Shown in pieces: positions 12,959 to 24,262 of a stretch of 64,000 bases of DNA; positions within the stretch are counted from its first letter, which is position 1, and each line of letters opens with the position of its first letter. Both the position numbers and the translations under genes were made by a program. Source of the stretch: Nectonema munidae. Taxonomy: Eukaryota; Nematomorpha; Nectonematoida; Nectonematidae. Under the pieces are notes generated by a model. The model saw only the letters and a program-made list of their open reading frames with translations. It did not search any database and was not told where the DNA came from. Location: the NCBI GenBank assembly GCA_030549495.1, contig JAUIRK010000976.1, forward strand, positions 124,001-188,000. Direction: 5' to 3'.

Positions 12959-13799
12959 TTAATTGTTTAAAACTTCGTTTAGGGTATCAATTTCTTTTTG
13001 ATAGAGATTCATTTTCAAATTTCCTAGAGTATAGCATAAATTTGAATTAGCCATGTGATTAGGGTCTAATTTTTTATCTGCACATAACTTGCAGAAAAAT
13101 TTACCATCAGAACTTTTTTTATTGCAATCTTGTGACAAATGGTTTAAACCACAAAATCGGCAAAAGGGGTCTTTCAAACAATCAGTACTAATATGTCCAT
13201 ACCTTAAACATTTATAGCATACTTTGAGAAATGGTTTAAAAAGAGAAACCGAGTGAGCACAGGAATTTATAAAACATATATTTACTTGAGTGAAGATAGC
13301 TGACCCATTCTTTGCTTACCCTAAACGCTACATTACAGAAGTCAGATTTCTTAAATAGACTTAACTTAAAAACTTTTAGTAGAGAATTTTCAGGTATTTT
13401 ATTTTGCATACAAATAGCTTCCTTTATTTGATCGATACTAACTGTATTATCTATGTTCCTTATTTCAAAAGTCGGCAATCTTTGAATTAATCTTTCAAAA
13501 ACATAGTCATTTGTTGTCAAAAAAGCTCCAAGTCGGCTTCGAGAATCATCATCTGAAGATTCGATGAGCAAGGAGCCATCGTGACACTTTTTGTATTTAG
13601 TGAAGCACAAACCATTACTCAACGGTTTTAATAATTCTGTTATACGTTTTTCAATACTTGTTTTAGATAAATCGTCTGAAAAGAAACTTTTTATGCTATA
13701 TTTAAGATTGAAAGAATTTTGAGATTTAGGAGGAACAAACGTATTATTATTTTGCTTAGAAACGGTTTTTGAAGAATTATAGCTTGCTTTCATCGCCAT
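12959..13799 (-). pseudogene. LINE ORF1 (zinc-knuckle nucleic-acid binding protein), broken
   Basis: The frame starting at 13799 continues upstream without an obvious new start, so the true N-terminus is probably nearer 14060, in sequence that now has stops. The C-terminal part contains two CCHC knuckles, CYKCLRYGHISTDC and CRFCGLNHLSQDC (both C-x2-C-x4-H-x4-C), then a third Cys-rich segment FFCKLC. Knuckles of this kind are known in Gag-like ORF1 proteins of jockey-superfamily LINEs. A frameshift near 13240-13265 separates the N-terminal part from the knuckles. Confidence 0.75.
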
Positions 13800-14324
13800 C
13801 TCTGAGAAAGATGGTTTAGATGTTATACTAAGTGGTGTAAAATTTAATGTTTTCTTTGAAATAACATCTTTGATAGCTGAAGTTTCTGCAGATAAAGATG
13901 TCAGTTTAGAATTAATTCAATCGAGACCGTTTAGTTTAGAATTAATATTATCAATCTTATCTTTATTTAGAAGGAATCATTCAGCAGATGACACAAGAGT
14001 AAAAAGAAAGCAAGAAGATGAAGTCAATCAAAATCAACAGGCAATCTCGAATTACTTCGATTGAGATTATAATTCTGTTTTTTTATTTTTCATTTTTTGA
14101 CAATATTTTTGAAGTATTAAACATGATTTGCGTACAAGCTTTTTTCACTTTAAAACATGAAATTTTTCATTGTATAAGGGTTGGATAGATACAATTAAAG
14201 TGGGTAGTAGGAAAGCCTAAAAAATATAAATTTACATAGGCTTTTCGATCCAGTAGGTTGAAAAACTTGAAAAATTTTTCCGAGTAGTCTCAAACGAAAT
14301 TTGAATCCCATCACTGGATGTAAT

Positions 14325-16500
14325 CCACTACCATACAAATCTTGATGCTTTAGGAAAATCAGTATGGGGAATTTCTGAATCCATTCTTCATAGGGGGGGG
14401 GGGGCAGACACAGGAGCCCCCCTCTGGATCCGCCATAGGTCACACAATATTTACTTAGATTTAAAAAGGGCCCACCAATTTTTTATGCTTACTTAAGCGG
14501 GCTGCAAGTAAATTTTTTCATCGGTGCAAGAATAAACAATAACTGATAAGATAGTAAACAGATAAAAGATTTCGCATTTTTCGCAAAACTTTATTAAAAA
14601 ACAAAAAATTTTAAATTATTCAATAAAACATCATCCCTTGTTCTAAAGTTTTTTTTTCGATTTTTCACTTTAGAAAATACACTGCTGAAATCAATTTTTC
14701 ACCTAGTTCCCGCTTTATGTACGTCATGGCTAGAGCATTTGTCGTTTTTCACACATGGGGCTGCACAAGTAATTAAAAATATTCTTAGTGAACTAACTTA
14801 GCTAACTGGAATCGTTAAAACATTTTCTATAAGGCAAACACGTTCGCAAGGAACCGTGGTAAACTACGTCTACTTTTTTATAACTCGAACTTATTTTGCA
14901 TCCCCAACACCCAAATTTCAAGAGATTTTTAATCTCTAAGCCGAACTGATAATTTTGTTTTGAAAATTAATTTTACAACCACTTCAACAGCATATGTAGA
15001 ACATCTGTAAAATGTAGTATAGTTCATGCAATACTGAAGCTCTTATGATCATCATGGAAATGTGAAGGTAATTTTCAAAAATTGACATCACGAACATGTT
15101 ATTTAAGAACGAGAGTAGATTTTAAATAACATCCTTATGCTACCCTCGAACATTTTTGTGGATAAATACAATTACGCTGCCTATAAAAGCATCAAAATGA
15201 AACTCTCCAATACCTTGAGCAATGGATGCTGCTTGATTATTATAATTGCGGCAATGATTCATCTCCGCTAAATCAGTGCATCTCAAACTTTCCAAGTAAT
15301 GGAGCGCTTCAAAAATTCCTTTTAAATTTTGAACCCTTTTATGAAAAACATATCAAATTCAGACATTATGTGTGCATTTAGTGCGATTAATTAATCAATT
15401 TTAAGGTTATTTTTTTAGAAAGGTGAAGTATGATCAAGTATTACAACTATAAAAAAACATATTCACTGCTATATTTTTCTACCGTTTTTAACTTTCTTCA
15501 TTTCTTAGCTCTGAACCCCGCTTTTGTGATACTTACGACCTCTGTTTAACTGTTTTTTATTCAGTTTAGAAAATAAATTTATATCTAATGTAAGTTAAAT
15601 ATATATTAGAAAAATTGAAAATAATTATTTTACGTGTTGCTTGTCTTGAGTAAGAAGATTAATTATTATTAGTAAGAAGTAAGAAATTAAAACGTGTCTA
15701 TAATAATGGGCGGATTGACAAAGATAAGTTGTAACAAACGGAATCAGAAGATTAATAGCTTTCTTTTCTAAAAAGGTTCGCTTGTAATAATGCACATCAA
15801 AATTCTTCGAAGCCCTTTGTGTTAAATTGCATTTTTAGCAATTCTTTTCTCCTTAAGTCAATGAGATCGCGTTTAGCAAGATCACTAAACAATCTATATC
15901 GGCAAAAAAAGAATTGTGAATCCAATTGTCTTCTATAAGGTATTCTAAACTGAAATAGCCCATGAAAGAGTTCTGAAGAATATCCAGATCTCTATGTCAT
16001 TTTTTCCAAACTTTATACAATATGTAATTCTGCTATTCATTCTATGATGATCCTTGCTTGATAGCTCTTCTTTCATCAAAAATTTATTTTCTGAAATATG
16101 TGTTTGATAAAACTTTTTTAAAGTTTTATTGATTTTATCGTAGCTTTAATTGAATTAATTTAGCTTAAAATTTAATTAATATTCTTGAAGTTTCAGATGT
16201 AAACCACAAAATTGATTGACACTTTTAGACATTTTGAAAACCAAATTTCAAAAAATGATGCCGGAATTTGAATAATGTTCATACATATAATTTTCACGCG
16301 TAAACCACAAATTTTATTAAAAATTTTCATAAATTTTCACATTCTAATAGAAAAAACGGAGTTGAGAAATTAGATCAGCATGCTCAATTTGGTATAAAAA
16401 AATAATTTTATTTAAAAGTTAAATGAATGTTTTCGGATGGTATCAAAGGATGCAGCTAACGATTTTAAAAAAAATGAGAAAGTTTTAGGGCATATAATTT
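14325..16500. other. AT-rich stretch without a recognisable gene
   Basis: No coding region or RNA is recognised. At about 14393-14445 a G tract is followed by cagacacaggagcccccctc and a ggatccgccat word, a border type often seen at decayed DNA transposon ends. No partner end was located. Confidence 0.45.
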
Positions 16501-16529
16501 AGCTAATTTTGTACAATAGAAATTTTAGT

Positions 16530-16600
16530 TCGGGGGGGGGGGGGGGTATTTGGGGTATCCACCCCCCCCCTCTTGGAGGGGTGGGGGGCTCAACATATAT
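16530..16600. repeat. G-tract/C-tract inverted repeat
   Basis: A run of about 16 G is followed by tatttggggtatcc, then runs of C, then ggaggggtggggggct. The G and C runs can pair into a hairpin. It may be the core of a MITE, but no target-site duplication was found. Confidence 0.5.
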
Positions 16601-16713
16601 AAAAAGAGAAATAAGTTTAAATGCGTTTAAGAAATTAAAGGAATTTTTTTTTTTAGGGTTGAAAAATTAAAAAGGTGAATAGAAGAGAGGGGGGTAAAAT
16701 AGAAGGGAAAAAG

Positions 16714-16771
<58 letters not shown>
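16714..16771 (+). repeat. Homopolymer A tract of about 58 nt
   Basis: An unbroken A run sits directly before a tandem array. No coding sequence of a retrotransposon precedes it. It may be a retroposed tail or a slippage product, and its length may also be affected by sequencing error. Confidence 0.7.
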
Positions 16772-16773
<2 letters not shown>

Positions 16774-16778
16774 TACAA

Positions 16779-17610
16779 TGTCAATCAAATTTGCGATTTA
16801 CTTCTAAAAGCTATCTCCAAAAATATTCTCTCAATTTTACATGAAATATATGTTTTTATACCAAATCAATCATGCTGTTTTTATTTCTGAAGTCATTTTT
16901 TACATTTAGGATGTGAAAATACCTATAAGTGTTAATCAAATTTGCGGTTTACTTCTAAAAATTATCTCCAAAAACATTCATTCAAATTTTAGAATAAAAT
17001 ATATGTGTTATACTAAATCGACAATGCTGTTTTCATTTATGGACTCATTTTTTTACATTTAGAATTTGAAAATACCTATAAGTGTTAATCAAATTTGCGT
17101 TTAGTTCTAAAATTTGTTTCCAAAAATATTGATTCAAATTTTACATGAAATATATGTTTTTATAGAAAATAGATCATTATAATTTCATTTCCGAACACAG
17201 TTTTCGCATTTAGGGGTTTTACTGCTAGTGTCAATCAAATTTGCGCTTTATGTCTGAAAACTATATCCCAAAATATTCTCTCTAATTTTACATGAAATAT
17301 ATGTTTTTATACCATTTCGACCATGATCATTTTTATTTCTGAAATCATTTTGTCAATTAGAGGTTTTAAATGTCTGAAAGTGTCAATCAAATTTTCGATT
17401 TACGTCTAATGTCTACAGAAATATTTTTGAAATTTAAATAAAATATCTGTTTATATGCCAAATGGAAGATGCTGGTTTCATTTTTGAACTTAGGTTTGGC
17501 ATTTATGGTTTTAAAATATCTGAAAGCTTGAATCAGATTTGCGGTTTACTTCTAGATACTGTCTTCAAAAATATTTTGACTGTGAAAAAGAAGTTCCTCT
17601 TTTACAAATG
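16779..17610 (+). repeat. Tandem array, ~150-bp unit, about six copies
   Basis: The anchor word tcaatcaaatttgcg or a variant recurs at about 16779, 16931, 17082, 17230, 17380 and 17530, giving spacings of 148-152 bp. Copies are well diverged, and the last ones are the most degraded. No coding potential is seen. The unit is unrelated in sequence to the second array at 18.5-19.2 kb. Confidence 0.8.
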
Positions 17611-18239
17611 AAAAATATTTAAATCTATAGCTTATCATCTAGGATTACAGTTAACATTTAGCCAAGATGGGTAGGAAATCTGAAAATTTAGAATAGGTCA
17701 GATTTATCAAAAATGGCACAGATGCCAATATGTGAGAATTTAGTCACTATCAAGATATTTTTAATTTATATTGAATTTGTCCATCTTTTAAGAACGTTGA
17801 CAACTTTTTGTATTGAACAATCAACATCACGAATAATTCATCAGATAAAAACCTTTGAAATGATATTGGTTGACAAATATTCAGGCCTGAGAGGAAAAAA
17901 GTAATTTTATCCTTATAAAAAATTTTTCGAACACACATTGAGGAATATAAATTTCTAATGAAAAAAGAGCTACCAAGAAAGGATAATCATAGAATGAATA
18001 CCAAAATTACATACTATAAATTATAATATGACGTAGAGACTACGAGCCGATAACGAATTTGTAGCCAAAAAGATGGAGGTCCTATCGAGTTACATAAGTT
18101 ACTGTAGGATGAAATATTTTGAGTGAATTAAACACCTAAAATTGGTTTATTAAATAAATTAAGAAAATAGTTACCAGAGAAATACTGCAAGAAGAAGTTA
18201 TTTTTATGTTTATATATTTGACACTGATTTACAGGTTTA
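17611..18239. other. AT-rich spacer between two tandem arrays
   Basis: No gene or repeat was recognised. Short open frames on both strands near 17713-17938 overlap each other and show no domain. Confidence 0.4.
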
Positions 18240-19200
18240 ATCGATTTTTTGACAGGTTTTATCGTTTTTATAAAAAATGAACATTACCATTAAATTCTGC
18301 ATACTTGAAATGTATAAAAACTTTAAAAGAATTAAAATTTTAATTTTGACATGGGCTGTCATATTTAAATTATTTTGTCAGGTTTAACTAATATTTATAA
18401 AAAAAAAGAATATAACCAGTAAACACAGCCTACTTGAAAATGGGTATATGTGTGTAAAATGCCATACACAGTAAACTTCATCACCTCCCTATACTTTCTA
18501 TTAAACGTAATTCTCTAATTCAAAAAACCGTTCCTGATCCTTTCTTTTTGGGATAAATCAATTTTTTGACAGTTTTGTTTGATTTTCATAAAAATGAATA
18601 TCACCACTGAATTCAGCATATTTGAAAATGGGTATACATGTGTAAAAAACTTTATATACTTATTTAGATAAAAAGTTCCTTTTTGAGATGAGCTGTCACA
18701 TTTAGATCAATTTTTTGACATGTTTGATTGATTTTCATAAAAAATGAATATCACCACTGAATTCAGCCTATTTGAAAATGGGTATACATGTGTAAAAAAC
18801 TTTATATACTTATTTAGATAAAAGTTCCTTTTTGAGATGAGCTGTCACATTTAGATCAATTTTTTGACAGGTTTGATTGATTTTCATTAAAAAAAATGAA
18901 TATCACCACTAAATTCAGCATATTTGAAAATGGGTATACATGTGTAAAAAACTTTATATACTTATTTAAATAAAAAGTTCCTTTTTGATAAATTTTTTGA
19001 CAGGTTTGATTGATTTTCATAAAAAATGAATATCACCACTGAATTTAGCCTATTTTAAAATGGGTATACATGCGTAAAAAACTTTATATAATTATTTAAA
19101 TAAAAAGTTCCTTTTTGAGATGAGCTGTCACATTTAGATCAATTTTTTGACAGGTTTGATTGATTTTGATAAAAAATGGACATCACCACTGAATTCAGCA
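18240..19200 (+). repeat. Second tandem array, ~149-bp unit
   Basis: The anchor attttttgacaggtttgattg occurs at about 18559, 18708, 18857, 18990 and 19140. Spacings are 149, 149, 133 and 150 bp, the short one reflecting a small deletion. Each unit also holds atgaatatcaccactgaatt and gggtatacatgtgtaaaaaa. Two more diverged copies appear near 18246 and 18370. Identity among the central copies is high, so the array is younger than its neighbour at 16.8 kb. Confidence 0.85.
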
Positions 19201-19264
19201 TAGTTGAAATATATATGTAACATTAAAAATATTTATAAAAACTTATTAATATCTGAGAAAAATA

Positions 19265-19326
19265 GGGGGCACTTTACGCCCCCAGCACTTGAGCGTACAA
19301 ATTTTGCCCAGCACTAATAGGGTTAA
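19265..19326. mobile_element. piggyBac-like terminal fragment
   Basis: On the minus strand this reads TTAACCCTATTAGTGCTGGG, followed by a spaced repeat of gtgctgggg and gtaaagtgccccc. That layout, starting with TTAA, resembles the ends of piggyBac elements. The other end was not found. The second tandem array lies immediately to its left and may have been part of the element. Confidence 0.45.
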
Positions 19327-20100
19327 TAACTAGCCTCTCTGTTCAAACTTCAGTATGCTCTTCAAAAATATAAACATTTAATTTTTGTTAAAAATTATAA
19401 ACTCATCCATCTCTCTTCTTATTTTAGTGATGGTTCTTATGATCCTATCTCTTCTTTATAAGCTGCATCATTTGCAGTTTTTTACCCTACATATTTTAAG
19501 CTGATATTCTCTAATTCTTTCAATATTGGGAATTTTTCAACATCCTATTTGTCTGAATGTGCTGCTTTACTTGCTGCAGTTAAATACCTATCCGAAAATT
19601 CTAGTTATTTTTTCAATTTCTCTCTAGTATTTTTCTTTACTGACTCGCTTTCTTTAATTGAAGCATTGCGTAATAAATCTCACTCGTATCTTCTTTCTTC
19701 TATTTTATATCTATATCAATATTTAAGCAAACTATTTTCAATTAGAATATTAGAGTGCCTAGGACATTCAGAAATCCTAGGTAACGAGATAGTAGATTCC
19801 GTTGCAAAAGGTGCGCTGAACGTTCACGCCCAAACTAATCTCCTAAATTTAACCTTTTAAAAAAATTTATTAGATATAAAAATCCAACTTTTTGGTTGCA
19901 AGAATGGCACCCAAGTGACAATTCTAAAAATTTCCTATAGAAAGCATAGCAAAACTTATCCAAAAACTGCCGGTTTTAGAGTCACTTACTTAGGTTTTAG
20001 GTCACTTTTCTATAAATTGTATTACTTAAAGTTCCTCTGTTAATAATATATTTGACATCTTACTTAAACCTCACTTTATTAGAAAAATTTCTTTAAATTG
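19321..20100 (+). mobile_element. LINE fragment with RNase H domain
   Basis: At about 19430-19850 the translation shows the four acidic positions of RNase HI in order: D in FSDGSYDP, E in SECAALLAAVKYL, D in FFTDSLSLIEAL, and D in GHSEILGNEIVDSVAKGAL. This arrangement is typical of the RNase H domain that ends ORF2 in some jockey/I-like LINEs. An in-frame stop lies near 19460, and the upstream reverse transcriptase is missing. Downstream sequence to about 20100 resembles the usual C-terminal tail (FWLQEWHPSDN) but is full of stops. Confidence 0.7.
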
Positions 20101-20174
20101 AAAATGTTGAAAAACTTTTAATAAGGCATCCGCCAAGAATTAGTTTTATAATGTGCACGGCTTAATATATATAA

Positions 20175-20890
20175 ATACAGTGATGCTTTCCTAATCCGAC
20201 ACTTTTTAATGCGAAAATTTAATATATCCGACACTTTTTTTTGTAAATAATAACATTCATTCACTATTTTGTATTTCTTAATTTATTAATCAGACAAATT
20301 TTGATTCCGACTACTACATACTTTTTAATTCCATATACAACTTACTTTTTAATACGACTTTTAAAAATTCTTTAGATTTAATATTATAGAGTCCGATAAG
20401 TATTTTATCGTAATCAAATTGTTAAACATTTTTTTGCGACAAATCGAGGATGAAACGCCACAAAGTTTGAATATAAGACAAGCAATAAATTTTCTATCTA
20501 TAGCATGGAATAATGTTTCAGCTCAGACTATTGAAAATTGCTTTCGTCATGTGGGAATTTTTTCAAATAGATCCGATGTAGAAGTGAACAAAGAATATTC
20601 ACCTGATCAAAGAGAAAGAGAAATGGTAGATTTAGAAACTTTAATGAAACAGTTGCCAGGATCTATTATGACAAGTAAAAATATATAAAGGATAAAAATG
20701 AAGTTGAAACAACAAGAAATTTAACAGATGAAGTTCTTTTAGTATTGGGAATGATGAATCAAGCTCTGATACAGAGACTGAGAGACACCGATATCCATTA
20801 AAGAAATGCGGTCTTATTTAATTGGAGCAATAAAATTTAGTGAGGATAATGAAGATTTCTCCCAATTTTTAGACGTTTTATCTTTAATTT
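20175..20890 (+). mobile_element. Tigger/pogo fragment
   Basis: The left end word CAGTGATGCTTTCC, followed by TAATCCGACAC, starts at about 20179 after a TA and has the look of a Tigger terminus. A second tccgacac occurs some 40 bases later. The transposase is reduced to its C-terminal part (20419-20688), so most of the coding region is deleted. The right terminus is not recognisable. Confidence 0.65.
20419..20688 (+). pseudogene. Tigger-type transposase C-terminal fragment
   Basis: The frame carries IRQAINFLSIAWNNVSAQTI and ENCFRHVGIF, the helical segment that follows the DDE domain in Tigger/Jerky-like transposases. An acidic tail follows. The CENP-B-type DNA-binding and catalytic parts are absent. 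A further in-family stretch in another frame runs to about 20880 (SYLIGAIKFSEDNEDFSQFL). Confidence 0.65.
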
Positions 20891-20928
20891 ATATTAAATA
20901 TTAATCAGAGGTCTGGCAAGACCTCCGG

Positions 20929-21142
20929 GGAGATAACTTGCCAGACCTTATTATATATTTAAATGTGTAAATTGTAAAATGCCTAAAAAAATATATTTAA
21001 AATAAAAATTTCCAAAAAATATTTCACATACATATTGAAAGCCACATTTCAAAAATTCTACCTAAAAGATAAAAACACTTAACTTTGAAATTGCAGTTTT
21101 ATTTCATAAAAACTATATGATTAGTTGAAATGTTTATGTAAT
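20929..21142 (+). repeat. Second copy of the hAT 3' tail
   Basis: It is nearly identical to 6853-7065 and begins at ttgccagaccttatt. It joins Tigger sequence on its left and foldback-arm sequence on its right. Confidence 0.75.
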
Positions 21143-21179
21143 ACTAATAACTAGCCGGTTCCGTGGTTGTTTCGAGCGA

Positions 21180-21510
21180 AGGGAGGTGTTAGATAACTTA
21201 TCTAACATCCTCTCTCCGAATGAGGTATATCAAATCTTACATCTAGCAAAATATGAACTGGTAGGTTGGAGATGAATCATCGCGGTATACAGGTTGGAGA
21301 TATAGGTAATAACTTATGTAGCATCGTCTTCCCGAATGAGGTATATCAAATCTTACATCTAACAAAATGTGAACAGAAAGTTGAACATTGTCTCCATAGT
21401 CATTTGTACATGGAATAGAAACCATCGTAGTATACGGTTGGAGATGAATCATCGTAGTATACAGGTTGGAGATTTGGAGATGAGTCATCGTAATATACAG
21501 GTTGGATGTA
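21180..21510 (+). mobile_element. Foldback-element arm fragment
   Basis: It matches the right arm of the 9.4-10.6 kb foldback, including gaatgaggtatatcaaatct and several catcgtagtatacaggttgg minisatellite units. A short palindrome (gttagataacttatctaac) at its left end looks like the collapsed centre of a foldback whose other arm is lost. Confidence 0.7.
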
Positions 21511-21889
21511 TGTATATATATTTTTATAATTGTGTTATAATATGAGAAAAAAATATTAATGGATGTTGCTTTGATGAATAGGAGCATCACGTAAGTGGGA
21601 ATCATCTATTTCGCATCATATCTATCATCATCTATATAACCATCATCTATTTACATGAAATTTACTTAATCTTATCTATAAATAGAAAGCTCTATGTCAG
21701 CTTTAGGAACAATTTTAGATTAACATATGATGTGTATAAACTAATTTTTCGCCATATCTTATGCATTCAAAGTAATTATATGTATATTATATATGTATTC
21801 ACTTATATATTTATTCTTGTATTGATTTGTTCACCTTTTTCTGTATATATATATATTTTTTTTTTTTTTGATTTTCTCTATGTATATTA

Positions 21890-22239
21890 ACTTAATGTGT
21901 TGTTATATTTTCAACTATGTATTTATATATCACATAAGTTGCTTTATCTGTTCTTTTACCTTTTATGGTGTTGGAGTCTGGATGTTATCACGCGGCTTCT
22001 TGGCCTTTTAGCTCCAGTCAAGTTTTCTATCCGAAATGAAGTCACTCAAGTCATTCATCATATGCACAACTTTTCTCTTATTTCCCGGTCACATTACTCT
22101 GGTCGACCCTTTGCTAATTGTGAAGTTTTTCTCCCATAAAGTTTATTTCCAAATGTTCGAAAGAGTGCTTAAAAGTTTTTACAAATTGAAATTTGCATTC
22201 ATTGTCAAATAAATTTACTTTACTTTACTTTACTTTAGC
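21890..22239 (+). mobile_element. Probable LINE or SINE 3' end with (TTTAC)n tail
   Basis: A weak open frame (21897-22139) is followed by an AT-rich stretch ending in four or so copies of tttac. Simple repeat tails of this kind are common at the 3' ends of jockey-superfamily LINEs and their SINEs. The hAT at 22248 inserted into the very end of this tail. No 5' end or domain was identified. Confidence 0.4.
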
Positions 22240-22247
22240 AAGTTGGG

Positions 22248-24254
22248 CAGGCCCGTAGCTAGAACTTTTCACTTGGGAGGGCTGGAAAAAAATTTAGGGG
22301 GGCTAAATATTTTTACAAAAAATTTTTTTATATTTGTGGTTTATCTTTCCTGCCTTCAAAAAAATGACTTTTTGAAAATTTTTTTATAAACAATAAGTGT
22401 CAAACTTTTACTTTACATGTTTTGAAAAATAAAACAATATTAAAATCAAAACAAAATTAATCTTCTTGACTTTTTTGAAAACTCTTTGCAAAATTCAATG
22501 AAATCAATGTTTTTCAACCTTTTAGATTCAAAACCAATCATTGAGAGATTCGCTTTGCGAGTACTCAACATTGTTCTCCTTTGTGGAGTGTCTATATTTG
22601 ATAAAGTCGAAAATGATGACTCACATAAAGCTGTAGAACATGGGAAAGAAGCAAGGCTGGCAACAAAATTGTAAGTATCAGTGAAAACTTCTCTTTGCTC
22701 GTAAAGAACTTTCACAATATTTGGAATGGTAAACAAAACATTTTTTTTCTTCAGATAATTTTGCACCACTAATAACTCGGCTTCTGGAGGAATTTTGATA
22801 AGTTTGCTTATTTCTTGAAAGTTTTTAGTTTTGAAGCTTTTTGTTGATAGTTGAGTTATTATAGAAGCAATTTCTTTATACAAACATGAGTTTTGATTGA
22901 AGCGTTTTTCATATTCAGTTAAAATGTGATCAATGGCGGAAAAATGGCCGTCTTTTTCAATAGTGTAGTCAAAAAGGTTATTGAAAAGACCTTCTTCCTT
23001 AGATATATCTTCGTTGAATGTTCCTCTGAAAGCCAATTGATTGCTTGCTAGAAATTTAATTACATCAAGAATTGATCTCAAATAATATCTATTTTTTTCT
23101 ATTGCACCTCTGCAAACGAGAGTCGAAACAGAAGTGTCATTTTCCAAACGATGCTTTTTCTCTTTCCAAGCTGCCATTGAGTCAAGGTGAGAGCATGATG
23201 CCTGATGTTTGAGAAATCCTTTGTTTCCTTCATTTGCTTTTTTCCAGTTAGAAAAGCCATTCAAAGTAAAAGCTGTGTCTCTTTGATTAATTTTGGCAAA
23301 AAGTCTACAGGGAAAGCAAAAAGCAGCGTCTTTCATAACTGAGTATTCAAGCCAAGGATATAAATTGTACCAGTTTTTCTGAAATGAACGTGAATCCGAA
23401 TTTTTTGGAAAATTTATAATTGGACACGATCTACTATCTTTACTTAAATCAGTAATACTATTATGTTCAACATTATCTTCACAGATTATTTCTTGATGTT
23501 CTTGTCGAAACTTCTTTGCAGGAAGAGAATCAAGATTACTAGAGCTTGCTTCGCTTTTCTTATTTTTTTATTACAAATTTATCCATAAAATTCTGAAAGT
23601 GTTTAAATAGCTAAACAAATAATCATGAACTTACACAGTATTAATTATATCATTTATTTATTTAAAAAATTTTTGGATAAAAATTGTGCATATTGTAACT
23701 ATCACACTTCATTTAAACACTGAATTCATAACATTTTAAATTTTGTAATTATAAATTTATATCAAATTATTTTATTTTCTAAAAAAAGGGAATTTTGCTA
23801 AAAAAATAAGAAAAAGATCAATAACTGAAATTAGTTACATATACATTTCAAAATCAAAATATAAAAATTAAATATAAAGTAAATAATAATTTGAAAAACT
23901 ATTGAAAAACATAAATATAATAAAACTGAGAAATTTTTGTTTAATTTTTGCTCAAATATAAAAATACTTTCAATATATTAAATTTAAAAACCACTTGTAG
24001 CCATTGCAAAACTGTGACAGAAAAATATTGTTTTTAATTATAAAAAAAGATAAATAAATAATATTGGATAAACAGTTAAATACAGTCAGAAGTCGCATTT
24101 AAACAGAGTCATAAAAAAAGGATAAAAATCCTATGCTATAAAAACAATGTTGAAGAAAAAATATAAAAGGGGGGCTTTCCATTTTAGTTAGGGGGGCTTT
24201 CTATATTATTTAAGGGGGCTCAGCCCCCCCTTGCCCCCTCTGTCTACAGGCCTG
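22248..24254 (-). mobile_element. hAT transposon, 2.0 kb, ZMYM1-like family
   Basis: The ends read CAGGCCCGTAGCTAGA and, in reverse complement from the right, CAGGCCTGTAGACAGA. They are flanked by a perfect 8-bp duplication AAGTTGGG (22240-22247 and 24255-24262). Subterminal ggggggct words occur on both sides. It encodes one transposase on the minus strand that has lost its middle. A full member would be several kilobases, so this is an internally deleted derivative. The clean duplication and the almost open frame suggest a fairly recent insertion. Confidence 0.92.
22446..23586 (-). pseudogene. hAT transposase with TTF-type zinc finger, internally deleted
   Basis: Translation starts MDKFVIKK at 23586; a slip in an A run near 23565 changes frame. 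The main frame then runs open from about 23560 to 22446, about 370 residues. In order it shows a basic N-terminal tail, a TTF-type zinc finger (RSFQKNWYNLYPWLEYS, then AFCFPCRLF) and the start of the DUF4371-like region (NRYYLRSILDVIKFLASNQLAF). An abrupt jump leads to the C-terminal hAT dimerisation region (FPCSTALCESSFSTLSNI, RRTMLSTRKANLSMIG). ZMYM1-like hAT proteins are usually about twice as long, so the catalytic centre is missing. Confidence 0.85.
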
Positions 24255-24262
24255 AAGTTGGG

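Larger units (their letters stand above)
10640..14062 (-). mobile_element. Jockey-superfamily (CR1/L2-like) LINE, internally deleted
   Basis: Read on the minus strand it has an ORF1 with CCHC zinc knuckles, then an ORF2 with an endonuclease followed by reverse transcriptase parts. The 3' end matches a short copy at 38141-38288, which identifies the common tail of the family. Both ORFs carry frame changes. The core of the reverse transcriptase, including the catalytic YADD-type box, is absent. The LINE lies inside the 10.3 kb hAT, so it inserted later. The 5' part before 13800 contains in-frame stops. Confidence 0.8.
4031..14316 (+). mobile_element. hAT DNA transposon, 10.3 kb, with nested insertions
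   Basis: The left end starts CAGTGGTGGGATTC and the right end, read in reverse complement, starts CAGTGATGGGATTC (13 of 14 identical). The flanks carry a perfect 8-bp direct repeat GATGTAAT at 4023-4030 and 14317-14324, the hallmark of hAT insertion. Inside are a decayed KIAA1586-type hAT transposase (4931-6845), tandem duplications (7369-8555), a foldback element (9427-10632) and an antisense LINE (10640-14062). A plain hAT is usually 3-5 kb, so most of the length comes from later insertions and duplications. The exact flanking repeat shows that the outer ends still belong to one original insertion. Confidence 0.88.
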
